Of a stretch of 64,000 nt of DNA, positions 9,828 to 19,950 are shown piece by piece. The DNA comes from Pseudomonas sp. p1(2021b) (GTDB lineage Bacteria; Pseudomonadota; Gammaproteobacteria; Pseudomonadales; Pseudomonadaceae). The notes under the pieces are model-generated. The model was given only the letters and a program-made list of their open reading frames with translations. It was not told the DNA's origin and did not search any database. How positions within the stretch are numbered: position 1 is the stretch's first letter; each line of letters begins with the position of its first letter. The stretch covers positions 1,065,001 to 1,129,000 of the forward strand of contig NZ_CP083746.1 of NCBI RefSeq assembly GCF_020151015.1. Reading direction: 5' to 3'. A program made the position numbers and the translations under genes.

Positions 9828-11357
9828 TCAGGCTGCCTGTTGCCTGGCCTGGGCCTGGTGCAGGTAGTCGCGCAATGCCTGACGCTCGGCTTCGCTGGTG
9901 AACAGCCCCAGTTTAGTGCGGCGCCAGAGAATGTCGTCGGCCTCGAGGGCCCATTCCTGCTTGCACAAGTAGTCCACTTCGCGTGTGAACAGGCCTCCGC
10001 CAATCGACTGGCCAAGGTCTTCGGGCCCTTGTACACCCTCGAGCAATTGCCATACACGGCTGCCGTAGGTCACTGCCCAGCGTTTGGCGATGTCCATCGG
10101 CAGCCAGCCGTGGCGTGCCAACAGGGCATCCACCAGTGCCCGGACGGTGGTCATGTTTTCACCGCCAGGCAGCGGCGCGGTGGCGGTCCAGCTGTCGCGC
10201 ATCTGGGTGAAGAATGGCTTGAGTTCGACCATCGCCGACTCGGCCAGCTTGCGGTAGGTGGTCAGCTTGCCACCGAAGACCGACAGCAATGGAGCCTGGC
10301 CTTCGCTGGCGGCCAGCGCCAGGGTGTAGTCGCGGGTGACGGCCGAAGGGTTGTCCGACTCGTCGTTGCACAGCGGGCGCACGCCAGAGTAGGTATGCAG
10401 GATGTCAGCGCGGCTGAGCTGGTGGTTGAAGTGCTCGTTGACCACCTTGAGCAGGTAGTCGGTTTCCGCGTCGGTGATCGCCACCTGCGCCGGGTCGCCG
10501 CTGTATTCCCGGTCGGTGGTGCCGATCAGGGTGAAGCGCTCCAGGTAGGGAATGGCGAACACGATGCGCTGGTCTTCGTTCTGCAGGATGTAGGCGTGTT
10601 CGCCCTCGTACAAGCGCGGGACGATGATGTGGCTGCCCTGGATCAGGCGGATGCCGTAGGGCGCTTCCAGCTTGAGGTCGTCCTTGATGAAGCTGGCCAC
10701 CCAGGGCCCGGCGGCATTGACCAGCGCGCGGGCGCGGATGCTCTGCTGGCGGCCATCGGCATGCAGCAGCTCGACTTCCCACACGCCGCCGACGCGCTCG
10801 GCGCGCAGGCAGCGGGTGTGGGTATGGATATGCGCGCCTTTCTCACGGGCGGCCATGGCGTTGAGCACCACCAGGCGGGCGTCGTCCACTGCGCAGTCTG
10901 CGTATTCGAAGCCGCGGGTGATGGCTGGCTTGAGCGGGTTCCCAGGGCCGAAGCGCAGGCTGCGCGAGGCACCCAGGCGCTTGCGTTTGCCCAGGTGGTC
11001 GTAGAGGAACAGGCCGGCGCGGATCATCCAGGCCGGGCGCAGGTGCGGGCGATGGGGCAGGACGAAGCGCATCGGCTTGACGATGTGTGGTGCCTTGGCC
11101 AGCAAGACTTCGCGCTCGGCCAGCGCCTCGCGAACCAGGCGGAACTCGTAATGCTCCAGGTAGCGCAGGCCACCGTGGATCAACTTGCTGCTGGCCGAGG
11201 AGGTGTGGCTTGCCAGGTCGTCCTTTTCGCACAGAAATACCTTCAGGCCGCGACCGGCCGCGTCGGCGGCAATGCCCACGCCATTGATGCCGCCGCCGAT
11301 CACGGCGAGGTCGTAGCAATCGGCGAGCGGGGGCAGGGACGGAGCGGAGTGGGTCAC
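9828..11357 (-). CDS. glpD: Aerobic glycerol-3-phosphate dehydrogenase GlpD
   Basis: A 509-residue membrane-associated FAD enzyme oxidising glycerol-3-phosphate to dihydroxyacetone phosphate and passing electrons to quinone. The dinucleotide fold DLAVIGGGINGVGIAADAA is N-terminal; SSASSKLIHGGLRYLEHYEF and GTTDREYSGDP are DAO-family hallmarks, and the C-terminal helical domain (TYGSRVWQLLEG) is present. I place the start at GTG 11357 because AGGAGG lies eight bases upstream and proteins of this family begin near PPLADCYDLA; an upstream ATG at 11399 would add 14 residues and run into the probable operator. Confidence 0.93.
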   Translation of the reverse strand: MTHSAPSLPPLADCYDLAVIGGGINGVGIAADAAGRGLKVFLCEKDDLASHTSSASSKLIHGGLRYLEHYEFRLVREALAEREVLLAKAPHIVKPMRFVLPHRPHLRPAWMIRAGLFLYDHLGKRKRLGASRSLRFGPGNPLKPAITRGFEYADCAVDDARLVVLNAMAAREKGAHIHTHTRCLRAERVGGVWEVELLHADGRQQSIRARALVNAAGPWVASFIKDDLKLEAPYGIRLIQGSHIIVPRLYEGEHAYILQNEDQRIVFAIPYLERFTLIGTTDREYSGDPAQVAITDAETDYLLKVVNEHFNHQLSRADILHTYSGVRPLCNDESDNPSAVTRDYTLALAASEGQAPLLSVFGGKLTTYRKLAESAMVELKPFFTQMRDSWTATAPLPGGENMTTVRALVDALLARHGWLPMDIAKRWAVTYGSRVWQLLEGVQGPEDLGQSIGGGLFTREVDYLCKQEWALEADDILWRRTKLGLFTSEAERQALRDYLHQAQARQQAA

Positions 11358-11385
11358 GGCAAGGGCCTCCTGGGCGCGGTTCACA

Positions 11386-11416
11386 TCGAAAGTGAACATT
11401 GATGTTCGTTTTCGAA
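11386..11416. promoter_or_regulatory. Probable GlpR operator region of glpD
   Basis: TCGAAAGTGAAC (11386-11397) is followed by TGTTCGTTTTCGAAAA, giving TTCG/CGAA inverted elements. The same 12-mer recurs once upstream of glpF at 15048-15059. Two glp promoters sharing a word, with the regulator gene glpR between them, suggests a GlpR site; the exact operator is inference. Confidence 0.5.
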
Positions 11417-11558
11417 AATACTAGCGCAACGAAAAGGCGTCCGCCAGTCAGTCTCTATAGAAAAAACTGATCTGATGACAAAGAAATGAACAATACCGAA
11501 CATCTGCGCCGGACCTGGCAGCCCAATCGCGGTCCGGCTAGTCCCGCGATTGGCCCTT

Positions 11559-12314
11559 TCAGACCACTTCGAGGCGAATCTTGTGCTGGTTCAACAGTTG
11601 GGTCAGGGCAGGGGTGGGCTGCTGGTCCGTCACCAGGCAATCGACCAGGCTGATCGAGCCCAGGCGAACCATGGCGTTACGGCCGAATTTGCTCGAGTCC
11701 GCGGCCAGGATCACCTGGCGGGCGTTGGTGATGATCGCCTGAGAGACCCGCACTTCCTGGTAGTCGAAGTCCAGCAGGCTGCCATCCTCGTCGATGCCGC
11801 TGATGCCGACCACGGCGAAGTCGACCTTGAACTGGTTGATGAAGTCGACGCTGGCCTGGCCGACCACACCGCCGTCGCGCCGTACCGTGCCGCCGGCCAC
11901 CAGCACCTCGAAGTCGTCCTTGGCGCCCAGGATCGCGGCCACGTGCAGGTTGTTGGTGATGACCTTCAGGTGGCTGTGGTTGAGCAGTGCACGGGCAATG
12001 GATTCGGTGGTGGTGCCGATGTTGATAAACAACGAAGCATGGTCGGGAATTTGCTGGGCCACGGCTTCGGCGATGCGCTGCTTCTCGTCGCGCATCTGGT
12101 CGGCGCGCATGGCATAGGCGGTGTTCTCGATGCTCGAGTCGTATGCCGCGCCGCCGTGGTAACGCCGCAGCAAGTTCACTTCGGCGAGCTGGTTGATATC
12201 GCGACGGATGGTTTGGGGGGTGACGACGAACAGCTGCGCCATTTCTTCGATACTGACGTAACCACGCTCGCGCACCAGTTCGAGGATTTGTTGTTGGCGG
12301 GGAGGCAGATTCAT
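11559..12314 (-). CDS. glpR: DeoR-family glycerol-3-phosphate regulon repressor GlpR
   Basis: A 251-residue DeoR-family repressor: N-terminal helix-turn-helix ([24 protein letters not shown], then [15 protein letters not shown]) and a C-terminal sugar-phosphate sensor domain with [11 protein letters not shown] and [16 protein letters not shown]. It binds glycerol-3-phosphate and controls the glp genes. The start MNLPPRQQQ at 12314 is preferred over an upstream in-frame codon. It lies between glpD and glpK on the same strand, with 156 bp to glpK and about 200 bp to glpD, so glpD probably has its own promoter. Confidence 0.92.
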   Translation of the reverse strand: MNLPPRQQQILELVRERGYVSIEEMAQLFVVTPQTIRRDINQLAEVNLLRRYHGGAAYDSSIENTAYAMRADQMRDEKQRIAEAVAQQIPDHASLFINIGTTTESIARALLNHSHLKVITNNLHVAAILGAKDDFEVLVAGGTVRRDGGVVGQASVDFINQFKVDFAVVGISGIDEDGSLLDFDYQEVRVSQAIITNARQVILAADSSKFGRNAMVRLGSISLVDCLVTDQQPTPALTQLLNQHKIRLEVV

Positions 12315-12419
12315 GGGCGGTCCTTGGGGGCAGCCGGACAAATTCTGCAATGATGCCGTAGGAAGAGGATGACGGCCAGCCTGCTACCTCAGGTTCGGCG
12401 TATTGCCTGCCTTGGCCCT

Positions 12420-12439
12420 ATCGCCGGCTTGTCGGCGAT
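12420..12439. repeat. Short palindrome between glpK and glpR
   Basis: ATCGCCG / CGGCGAT around a six-base loop, inside a wider inverted region with GCCTGCC...GGCCAGGC. It resembles a degenerate REP core and could modulate readthrough from glpK into glpR. Confidence 0.4.
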
Positions 12440-12470
12440 CGGTCGGGCCAGGCAGACGAGATCTGCAGGC

Positions 12471-14000
<1,530 letters not shown>

Positions 14001-14035
14001 TCAGGGGGGCCGGGTGTCTTGCCGGCGCGCCGACC

Positions 14036-14887
14036 TCAGGAAGCCTGGGTGTCGCCCTGTGGGTTGTTGTCTGTTTGCGGGTTCGCGGTTTGCGCCATCG
14101 GCAGGTTGCGGGCGATCAGGCCTCGGTACAGGGCTGCCCCCAGGCATGCGCCGAGGATCGGTGCGAACACCGGAACCAGGAAATAGGGAATGGGGCGCCC
14201 GCCGGTAAAGGCCATCTCGCCCCAGCCGGCCAGGAATGTCATCAGTTTAGGCCCGAAATCGCGTGCCGGGTTCATCGCAAAGCCGGTCAGAGGCCCCATG
14301 GCGCTGCCGATCACCGCGATCAGCAGGCCGATCAAAAGCGGCGCCATGGCGCCTCGGGGCAGGCCGTTGTTGTCGTCGGTCAGGGCCATGATCACGGCCA
14401 TGAGGATGGCGGTGATCACCACTTCGACGAGAAAAGCCTGGGCGATGGACAGGGCCGGGTGTGGGTAGGTGGAAAACACCGACGCCAGTTCCAGGCTGGC
14501 TTCGCTGCCGCGGACCATGGCATGGGCCTGTTCGAAATCGAAGAACAGGTTGCTGTACAACCCATAGACCAGCGCGGCGGCGCAGAAGGCGCCGCAGATT
14601 TGGGCGAGGATGTAGAACGGCAGTTTGCGCTTGTCGAAGCCGGCGAACAGGCACAGGGCAATGCTCACGGCCGGGTTCAGGTGCGCGCCGGAAATGCCGG
14701 CGGTGAGGTAGATCGCCATGCTCACGCCGACCCCCCAGATGATGCTGATTTCCCAGAGCCCGAAGCTGGCACCGGCGACCTTGAGCGCGGCGACACAGCC
14801 GGTGCCGAAGAAGATGAGCAGCGCGGTGCCGAGAAATTCGGCCATGCATTGACCGGACAGGGTCGGTTGTCGTAGAGCAGTCGTCAT
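14036..14887 (-). CDS. glpF: Glycerol uptake facilitator GlpF (aquaglyceroporin)
   Basis: A 283-residue MIP-family channel for glycerol with six membrane helices and two NPA boxes: GAHLNPAVSIAL and, in the second half, GFAMNPARDFGPK. The Asp after the second box (NPARD) is characteristic of glycerol facilitators over strict aquaporins. The start MTTALRQPTL at 14887 has GAGG six bases upstream; an upstream in-frame extension would add 32 unlikely residues. It is the first gene of glpFK and diverges from ybaK. Confidence 0.93.
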   Translation of the reverse strand: MTTALRQPTLSGQCMAEFLGTALLIFFGTGCVAALKVAGASFGLWEISIIWGVGVSMAIYLTAGISGAHLNPAVSIALCLFAGFDKRKLPFYILAQICGAFCAAALVYGLYSNLFFDFEQAHAMVRGSEASLELASVFSTYPHPALSIAQAFLVEVVITAILMAVIMALTDDNNGLPRGAMAPLLIGLLIAVIGSAMGPLTGFAMNPARDFGPKLMTFLAGWGEMAFTGGRPIPYFLVPVFAPILGACLGAALYRGLIARNLPMAQTANPQTDNNPQGDTQAS

Positions 14888-15189
14888 GTATGACCTCGTT
14901 TCTTGTTGTTGTGAGGCACTGGGCGCTCGACAGCAAGGTCCGGTGTCTATCCCCGTTGACGCCGGACACGTGTAGGAATGCACCTTTAAAAAGGTGTCAT
15001 TTATTCAGAAACGAAAAAATATAGACAAGAAACGCTGATGTCAAAGGTCGAAAGTGAACGTTCGGTCACATTCTGGATGCGTATCTCGGTCGTAACTCCC
15101 GGGCCAGACCGGCGCGTTGGCGCTACGCTGGTCGGGTTGTAGGAATTGGCCTAAAGTAGCCGCCGACTTGTCACCGATTGGAGCCGTAC
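14888..15189. promoter_or_regulatory. Divergent glpF/ybaK intergenic region with probable GlpR site
   Basis: These 302 bp carry the promoters of glpF (leftward) and ybaK (rightward). The A-rich segment 14995-15040 and the 12-mer TCGAAAGTGAAC at 15048-15059, shared with the glpD upstream region, mark the likely GlpR-controlled part. No ORF or RNA is evident. Confidence 0.45.
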
Positions 15190-15660
15190 ATGACCCCCGC
15201 CCTCGATCTTTTGAAGAAGGTGCGTGCCGAACATCGCGTGCACAGCTATGAACATGATCCGAAATCTTCGTCCTATGGCCTTGAGGCGGCAGAGAAACTG
15301 GGGCTTGATCCGCAGCGTGTGTTCAAGACCCTGTTGGCCAGCAGTGAGAAGGGGGAATTGCTGGTGGCGGTGGTACCGGTAGGTGGCACGCTCGACCTCA
15401 AGGCGCTGGCGCAGGCAGCGGGAGTCAAGAAGTGCGAAATGGCGGACCCGGCGGTAGCACAGCGTTCAACCGGCTACCTGGTGGGCGGGATCAGCCCGCT
15501 GGGGCAGAAGAAGCGCCTGCGCACGTTCATCGATGCATCGGCAAAGCAATTTGACAGCATCCATGTGAGCGCCGGGCGGCGTGGGTTGGAGGTAGAACTG
15601 GCCGCAACGGTGCTGGCCGAGCATACCCAAGGGGCGTTCGCCGAGATCGGCCGGGGCTGA
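15190..15660 (+). CDS. ybaK: Cys-tRNA(Pro)/Cys-tRNA(Cys) deacylase YbaK
   Basis: A 156-residue YbaK/EbsC-family trans-editing protein that hydrolyses cysteine mischarged onto tRNA(Pro). It covers the full domain: HSYEHDPKSSSYGLEAAEKLGL, the lysine segment RVFKTLL, and GGISPLGQKKRLRTFIDASA. ATG 15190 has GGAG six bases upstream; a TTG at 15178 lies across that ribosome binding site. It stands alone between glpF and an IS110 element. Confidence 0.9.
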   Translation: MTPALDLLKKVRAEHRVHSYEHDPKSSSYGLEAAEKLGLDPQRVFKTLLASSEKGELLVAVVPVGGTLDLKALAQAAGVKKCEMADPAVAQRSTGYLVGGISPLGQKKRLRTFIDASAKQFDSIHVSAGRRGLEVELAATVLAEHTQGAFAEIGRG

Positions 15661-15772
15661 AGGCTTCAGCCACAGCGCTCACCCTCTGTAGGAGCCAACT
15701 GTCTTTCACTTCCACCCGACCAATGCACGTATCAGCGGTAGGCAGACACCAGTCTGCCTACCCGATGTGCCT

Positions 15773-16701
15773 TCAGACAGGCTGATCACGCCATGGCGTT
15801 CCATCACGCACCATGGCATTGAGCCTCACCAGCAGCACGCGCATGCATGCCACCAGCGCTACTTTTGCTGGCTTACCGCTCGCGCGCAGCCGGGCCCATC
15901 GCGCTTTAAAATCTGGATTCACGCGTGCCATCACCAAGGTGCACATGTAGGCCGCACGACGCAGTTTCGCCCGGCCGCCGTAGACATGGCGCTTTCCGTT
16001 TTTGGTCCCACTGTCGTTGTTGTAGGGCGCCACACCCGCCAGGGCAGCTACTTGCGCACGGTTCAGATCACCCAGTTCCGGCAGATAGCAGAACAGACTG
16101 GCAATGGTGACGTTGCCCACACCCTTGATCTCGCTCAAGCGTTCGAATAGGTCTGCATCGACACGGCGACTCTGCTCAGCGATCTGTTCATCGCATGCCT
16201 TGATCAAGACGCGTAATGTCGATTCGAGCGTTTTATAGTGCTCCAGCACAACAGGCAGCGAGGCCTGCTTGATGCGGCGACGATTGTCATCGCGTTGCTG
16301 GACCAGCTATCGCGCTGATTGACCAGTTCGGTCAGGTGCTCGCGAGCCTCGTCAGGTACAACGAAATGCTTGTCCTCCAAGGCGGAGGCAAATAAGGCTA
16401 GCATCCGTGCATCGATAGGGTCAGTCTTGGCTCGCTTGCCCATGGCTAGGGCGAATTGACGTGCCCGGGCAGGATTGATTCGCTGCACTTTCAAACCGGC
16501 CTTGGCCAGCAACCGGATCGACAGCTTTTCGTAACCGCCGGTAGCTTCGACCAGCACACGCTCGACCGCATGGGCTTTGAAATGTTGGGCGATAACTTCG
16601 AGCCCTGCAGCATCATTGGTCACGCAAAGCTCGGAGGCCTCGGGATACAGGGCCACTTGCAAGGTATTTTTGGAAACATCGATTCCGGCATAGGCAGACA
16701 T
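15773..16701 (-). pseudogene. IS110 transposase, frameshifted by a one-base deletion
   Basis: The N-terminal frame (from ATG 16701) has the DEDD RuvC-like domain: GIDVSKNTL, VLVEATGGYEK and KTDPIDARMLA. The C-terminal frame has the Tnp_IS116/IS110/IS902 helix-hairpin-helix segment (LSEIKGVGNVTIASLF), AGVAPYNNDSGTKNGKRHVYGG with the probable catalytic Ser, and RRAAYMCTL. Reading frames change near 16308/16309: after LVNQRD, one extra base would continue as QLVQQRDDNRRRIKQ into the second half. The repaired gene would have 310 codons, a normal length for the family. Either a real inactivating deletion or a sequencing error; it is not a known programmed-frameshift family. Confidence 0.88.
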
Positions 16702-16704
16702 GAG

Positions 16705-16880
16705 TAAAGCCTCTAGTCTTGAAGATGAGAGGTCGCTCTGGCCTGGCTCACGCTTGTTGTTCGAGGTCGGACTCAGTCAACTGTTCGAGCTTGAGCCAGA
16801 GCGAGAAGAGTGGACGGCAGCTCGGCTCCTACCCGTGCTCATGGCACCGCGAGCTAGCAGCTTGCCGTCCACCCCTCTCA
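16705..16880 (-). ncRNA. Candidate bridge RNA of the IS110 element
   Basis: The non-coding end upstream of the transposase folds into two strong stem-loops on the minus strand. The first stem pairs 16859-16872 with 16810-16822 (GTGGACGGCA...TGCCGTCCAC); the second pairs 16795-16804 with 16733-16742 (GCCAGAGCGA with TCGCTCTGGC). The first loop contains GTAGGAG (minus strand of 16826-16832), complementary to CTCCTAC of the REP target including the CT core, plus CTGCT (16856-16860), matching the left target side CCGCT with one wobble. The second loop contains ACAGTTG (16778-16784), identical to the element end ACAGTTGGCT, and ACAAG (16753-16757), complementary to the other end CTTGT. This is the layout of an IS110 bridge RNA with target- and donor-binding loops; transcription is inferred. 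Confidence 0.72.
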
Positions 16881-17062
16881 CCTAACACCTTACCTCTTGC
16901 GAAGACACAAGCGGGCTTGCCCCGCGATCGGGCGCGCAGCGGCCGTGAAATCAGCTACTTCGATTCATCAGCCAGACCGAGTTGGCTGGTTTGCGGCCGC
17001 TGCGCGCCCGATCGAGGGGCAAGCCCGCTCTTACATGGGGCGTAGCGGCGCCAAGGTGGTGA

Positions 17063-18172
17063 TCAGGTCGCCGAGCTGTAGCGGCGCACGCCGTTTTCCT
17101 GCCGCGGCAGTTGCGCCGCGACACTGCCTGGTACCGGGAACAGCACCAGGTGGTCAGCGGCCACGTTGATGCCGATCTCCTGGCCGACCTGATGGTCGAC
17201 GTGACTCGGGAAGATCGCTTCCAACTGGCTGCCGGTGGGCAGTTGCAGCCGGTACAGGGTCGAGGCCCCGAGGAAGCTCTTGCCGACGATATTCGCCCGC
17301 AGGTCGCTGTCCGGCGCGTGGATGATGTCGTCCGGACGCAGCAGCACGTCCACCGAACTACCCGGCGCCATGGTGTAGGCACGGTTGCCGCGCAGTTCGC
17401 CCACCTCGGTCTTGACCGCCTCATGGCTGCTCATCTGGCCACGGATGAAGTAGCCCTGGCCGATGAAGCTGGCGACGAATGGCGTCTGCGGTTCGTGATA
17501 GAGGTTGTAGGGCGTGTCCCATTGCTCCAGGCGGCCTTCCCTGAATACCCCGACCTGGTCGCTGACGGCAAAGGCTTCTTCCTGGTCATGGGTGACCAGG
17601 ATGGCGCTGGTGCCTCGGCTCTTGAGGATATCGCGTACCTCATGGCTCAAGCGTCGGCGCAGTTCCACGTCCAGGTTGGAGAAGGGCTCGTCGAGCAACA
17701 GCAACTGCGGCTCCGGTGCCAGGGCGCGGGCCAGGGCCACCCGTTGCTGCTGGCCGCCGGACAGCTCGTGGGGGTAGCGCCCGCCCAGGCCGCCGAGCTT
17801 GACCAGGTCGAGCATTTCCTCGACCACCTCGTTCGGGCGTGGATGCTTGCCAAGGCCAAAGGCGATGTTCTGCGCCACGGTCAGGTGGGGGAACAAGGCG
17901 TAGTCCTGGAACACCATGCCGATCCGGCGCTTCTCCGGTGCCAGGGTGAACCCTGCGCGGGAGATGACTTCGCCGGCCAGCTGGATCTCGCCTTCATGCA
18001 CGGGCTCGAAGCCAGCGATCGCGCGCAGGGTGGTGGTCTTGCCGCAACCTGAGGAGCCCAGCAGGCAACCGATGTCGCCTGCGTTCAGGTGCAGATTGAG
18101 GTTCTGGACGATGCGCTGGTCGCCATAGCCACAGGCCAGGTCGCGCAGGTTGAGCAATAGCGGTTGACTCAT
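17063..18172 (-). CDS. ABC transporter ATP-binding protein (iron/polyamine type)
   Basis: A 369-residue ABC ATPase of the FbpC/PotA class. ATPase domain at residues 1-240: Walker [10 protein letters not shown], signature [15 protein letters not shown], Walker [13 protein letters not shown], switch [13 protein letters not shown]-terminal TOBE/OB-like region follows ([18 protein letters not shown]). No permease or binding-protein gene is adjacent, so it is an orphan subunit here; ferric iron, polyamine or thiosulfate import are possible. Its start codon overlaps the argF stop by four bases (18169-18172), suggesting co-transcription with argF, an odd pairing also present in other pseudomonads as I recall. 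Confidence 0.85.
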   Translation of the reverse strand: MSQPLLLNLRDLACGYGDQRIVQNLNLHLNAGDIGCLLGSSGCGKTTTLRAIAGFEPVHEGEIQLAGEVISRAGFTLAPEKRRIGMVFQDYALFPHLTVAQNIAFGLGKHPRPNEVVEEMLDLVKLGGLGGRYPHELSGGQQQRVALARALAPEPQLLLLDEPFSNLDVELRRRLSHEVRDILKSRGTSAILVTHDQEEAFAVSDQVGVFREGRLEQWDTPYNLYHEPQTPFVASFIGQGYFIRGQMSSHEAVKTEVGELRGNRAYTMAPGSSVDVLLRPDDIIHAPDSDLRANIVGKSFLGASTLYRLQLPTGSQLEAIFPSHVDHQVGQEIGINVAADHLVLFPVPGSVAAQLPRQENGVRRYSSAT

Positions 18173-19089
18173 GCGTGGTGGTAAGCCGGTTCTACAAGGA
18201 ATTCCAGGAGGGCCTTCTGTGCATGCAGGCGGTTTTCAGCCTGGTCCCAGGCGACCGAACGAGGGTCGTCGAGCAGGTCCTGGCTGATTTCCTCGCCACG
18301 GTGGGCGGGCAGGCAGTGCATGAACAGGGCGTCGGGTGCCGCCAGGTCGAGCAGTTCGCGGGTGACCTGGTAAGGCGCGAAATGCGCCAGGCGCCGTGCA
18401 GTTTCCTCCTCCTGGCCCATGGAAGTCCAGACATCCGTGGTCACCAGGTGGGCACCTTGCACGGCTTGCTTGGGGTCACGAATGACCTGCACGCGATCAC
18501 CGCCCAGGGCGAGGAAGCGTGGATCGGGCTCGTAGCCTTCCGGGCAGGCGATGCGCAGCTGGAAATCGAACTGCAGGGCTGCCTCGATGTAGGAATTGCA
18601 CATGTTGAAGCCGTCGCCGATCCAGGCCACGGTCTTGCCCTGGATCGAACCGCGGTGTTCGAGGAAGGTCTGCATGTCGGCCAGCAACTGGCAGGGGTGC
18701 GATTCGTCGGACAGGCCGTTGATCACTGGCACCCGCGAGTTGGCGGCGAACTCGGTGAGGGTACTGTGGGCATGGGTGCGGATCATCACCGCATCGAGCA
18801 TGCTCGACAGCACGATGGCGCTGTCGGCGATCGGCTCGCCACGGCCCAGCTGGGTATCGCGGGGCGAGAGGAAGATGGCCTGGCCGCCGAGCTGGATCAT
18901 GCCGGCTTCGAACGACACCCGGGTACGGGTGGAGGACTTCTCGAAGATCATCCCCAACACGCGGTTCTTCAGTGGCTCGAACAGCACGCCTCGCTTGCGC
19001 AGGTCCTTCAGCTCGATGCCTCGACGGATCACGCCGAGCAGTTCGTCAGCGGTGAAATCCATCAGGGAGAGAAAGTGCCTAGCGCTCAT
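18169..19089 (-). CDS. argF: Anabolic ornithine carbamoyltransferase ArgF
   Basis: A 306-residue transferase making citrulline from ornithine and carbamoyl phosphate in arginine biosynthesis. Carbamoyl-phosphate motif [10 protein letters not shown] near residue 52, HPCQLLADM, ornithine-binding [11 protein letters not shown], and catalytic [12 protein letters not shown]. The length fits anabolic ArgF (about 305), not catabolic ArcB (about 335). An ARG-box-like sequence overlaps its promoter. It overlaps the following ABC ATPase gene by four bases. Confidence 0.94.
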   Translation of the reverse strand: MSARHFLSLMDFTADELLGVIRRGIELKDLRKRGVLFEPLKNRVLGMIFEKSSTRTRVSFEAGMIQLGGQAIFLSPRDTQLGRGEPIADSAIVLSSMLDAVMIRTHAHSTLTEFAANSRVPVINGLSDESHPCQLLADMQTFLEHRGSIQGKTVAWIGDGFNMCNSYIEAALQFDFQLRIACPEGYEPDPRFLALGGDRVQVIRDPKQAVQGAHLVTTDVWTSMGQEEETARRLAHFAPYQVTRELLDLAAPDALFMHCLPAHRGEEISQDLLDDPRSVAWDQAENRLHAQKALLEFLVEPAYHHA

Positions 19090-19203
19090 GATTGACTACC
19101 TTATCTGCAACGGTTTGCAGGTCGACCGTATGGTTTTGTTGACAACGGGAGCGACCTGCGGCGTAAGCCGCACGGGGCGGACGGAATAGGGGGAAGGCGC
19201 AAT

Positions 19204-19231
19204 ACTATAATTAAATGTCGCCTGAAACCAA
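19204..19231 (-). promoter_or_regulatory. argF promoter with overlapping ArgR operator
   Basis: On the minus strand a -35-like TTGGTT (19231-19226) and -10-like TATAGT (19209-19204) are 16 bp apart. On the plus strand TGTCGC-N8-AA (19216-19231) fits the Pseudomonas ARG-box half-site and covers the -35/spacer, the expected place for arginine-dependent repression. Confidence 0.68.
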
Positions 19232-19528
19232 GAGGGGGCACAGCAGCTCTGTTGCAAGGAATGTCGTAAGCCCTTGTGAGCGTACTGTTTTTTATTTTCC
19301 ACAGGTGGGTTGTACACGGCTTGTCCGCCCTTTGGCAAACCCTGCGTCGCGAATCATGCCGCTGGTGTCGTGGAGTCCGAAGCGCCCAGCCTCCATAAAT
19401 ACCACGCGACGCCCCTGTGCATGCGCAGGCCGCAACGGGGCTGGCAAGGCCGAGCATGCAGCTCGGCTTTCCGTTACAATGCGTCACCGTGCCGACGATC
19501 GCGTCGGAAAGTTCAGCCGAGGTGCTTC
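19232..19528. other. Intergenic region between argF and grxD
   Basis: About 300 bp separate the argF promoter from the grxD start. A -10-like TACAAT at 19475-19480 precedes grxD by about 50 bp, but I see no clear -35. Open frames crossing this interval have unusual composition and no family resemblance; I consider it non-coding. Confidence 0.4.
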
Positions 19529-19864
19529 ATGGATATCATCGAAACAATCAAAGAGCAGATCGCCAACAACACCATTCTGCTTTACATGAAAGGCTCGCCG
19601 AATGCCCCACAGTGCGGCTTCTCGGCGCGTGCCGCGCAGGCCGTTATGGGTTGTGGCGAGAAGTTCGCCTACGTCGACATCCTGCAGAACCCGGAAATCC
19701 GCGCCAACCTGCCCAAGTACGCCAACTGGCCGACCTTCCCGCAACTGTGGGTCGGTGGCGAGCTGGTCGGCGGCAGCGACATCATGCTGGAGATGTTCGA
19801 AAAGGGTGAGCTGCAGACCCTGATCAAGGAAGCCGCCGCCAAGGCCAAGGCCTCCGAAGCCTGA
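19529..19864 (+). CDS. grxD: Monothiol glutaredoxin GrxD (Grx4 family)
   Basis: A 111-residue CGFS-type glutaredoxin, a carrier of [2Fe-2S] clusters using glutathione, linked to iron-sulfur biogenesis and iron sensing. Motifs: LYMKGSPNAPQCGFSARA with CGFS near residue 30, the TFPQLWVGGELVGGSDI cis-Pro/glutathione segment, and a short Ala/Lys C-terminal tail. ATG 19529 is chosen because MDIIETIKEQI is the family N-terminus; an upstream open frame to 19310 is spurious. It converges with bacterioferritin across a shared terminator, consistent with iron physiology. Confidence 0.93.
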   Translation: MDIIETIKEQIANNTILLYMKGSPNAPQCGFSARAAQAVMGCGEKFAYVDILQNPEIRANLPKYANWPTFPQLWVGGELVGGSDIMLEMFEKGELQTLIKEAAAKAKASEA

Positions 19865-19886
19865 TCCGGCTTTTGTCGCAGGCATG

Positions 19887-19914
19887 AAAAAGCCCCGCCT
19901 AGGCGGGGCTTTTT
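19887..19914. terminator. Bidirectional rho-independent terminator (grxD / bfr)
   Basis: AAAAAGCCCCGCCTAGGCGGGGCTTTTT: an 8-bp GC stem flanked by A- and T-runs, between convergent grxD and bfr, so it serves both. Confidence 0.9.
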
Positions 19915-19950
19915 CATGGAGCAGGGAACGCGTTGCCTGCCCGCCTAGGC

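Larger units (their letters stand above)
15695..16911 (-). mobile_element. IS110-family insertion sequence in a REP
   Basis: An element of about 1217 bp with no terminal inverted repeats, containing one IS110 transposase gene (disrupted) and a structured non-coding end of 208 bp before its start codon. Ends are inferred by restoring the interrupted REP: a dinucleotide AG (CT on the transposase strand) flanks both sides, at 15693-15694 and 16910-16911. IS110 elements inserting at REP palindromes are known in Pseudomonas (for example ISPpu10), and E. coli IS621 uses a CT core in REPs. The exact ISfinder name cannot be assigned by eye. Confidence 0.85.
15687..17034. repeat. REP pair interrupted by the IS110 insertion
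   Basis: The left half of a REP, TGTAGGAG (15687-15694), and its right half, CGGGCTTGCCCCGCGAT (from 16912), join perfectly if the element between is removed. An inverted partner REP lies at 16993-17034, and the pair has an inner inverted repeat (16929-16944 with 16994-17009). This was an ordinary inverted REP pair before insertion. Confidence 0.85.

Noticed and set aside
19101..19487. A 128-codon minus-strand frame between argF and grxD
   Set aside because: It runs across the argF promoter and ArgR site, is rich in Arg, Pro and Cys, and resembles no family; I treat it as chance.
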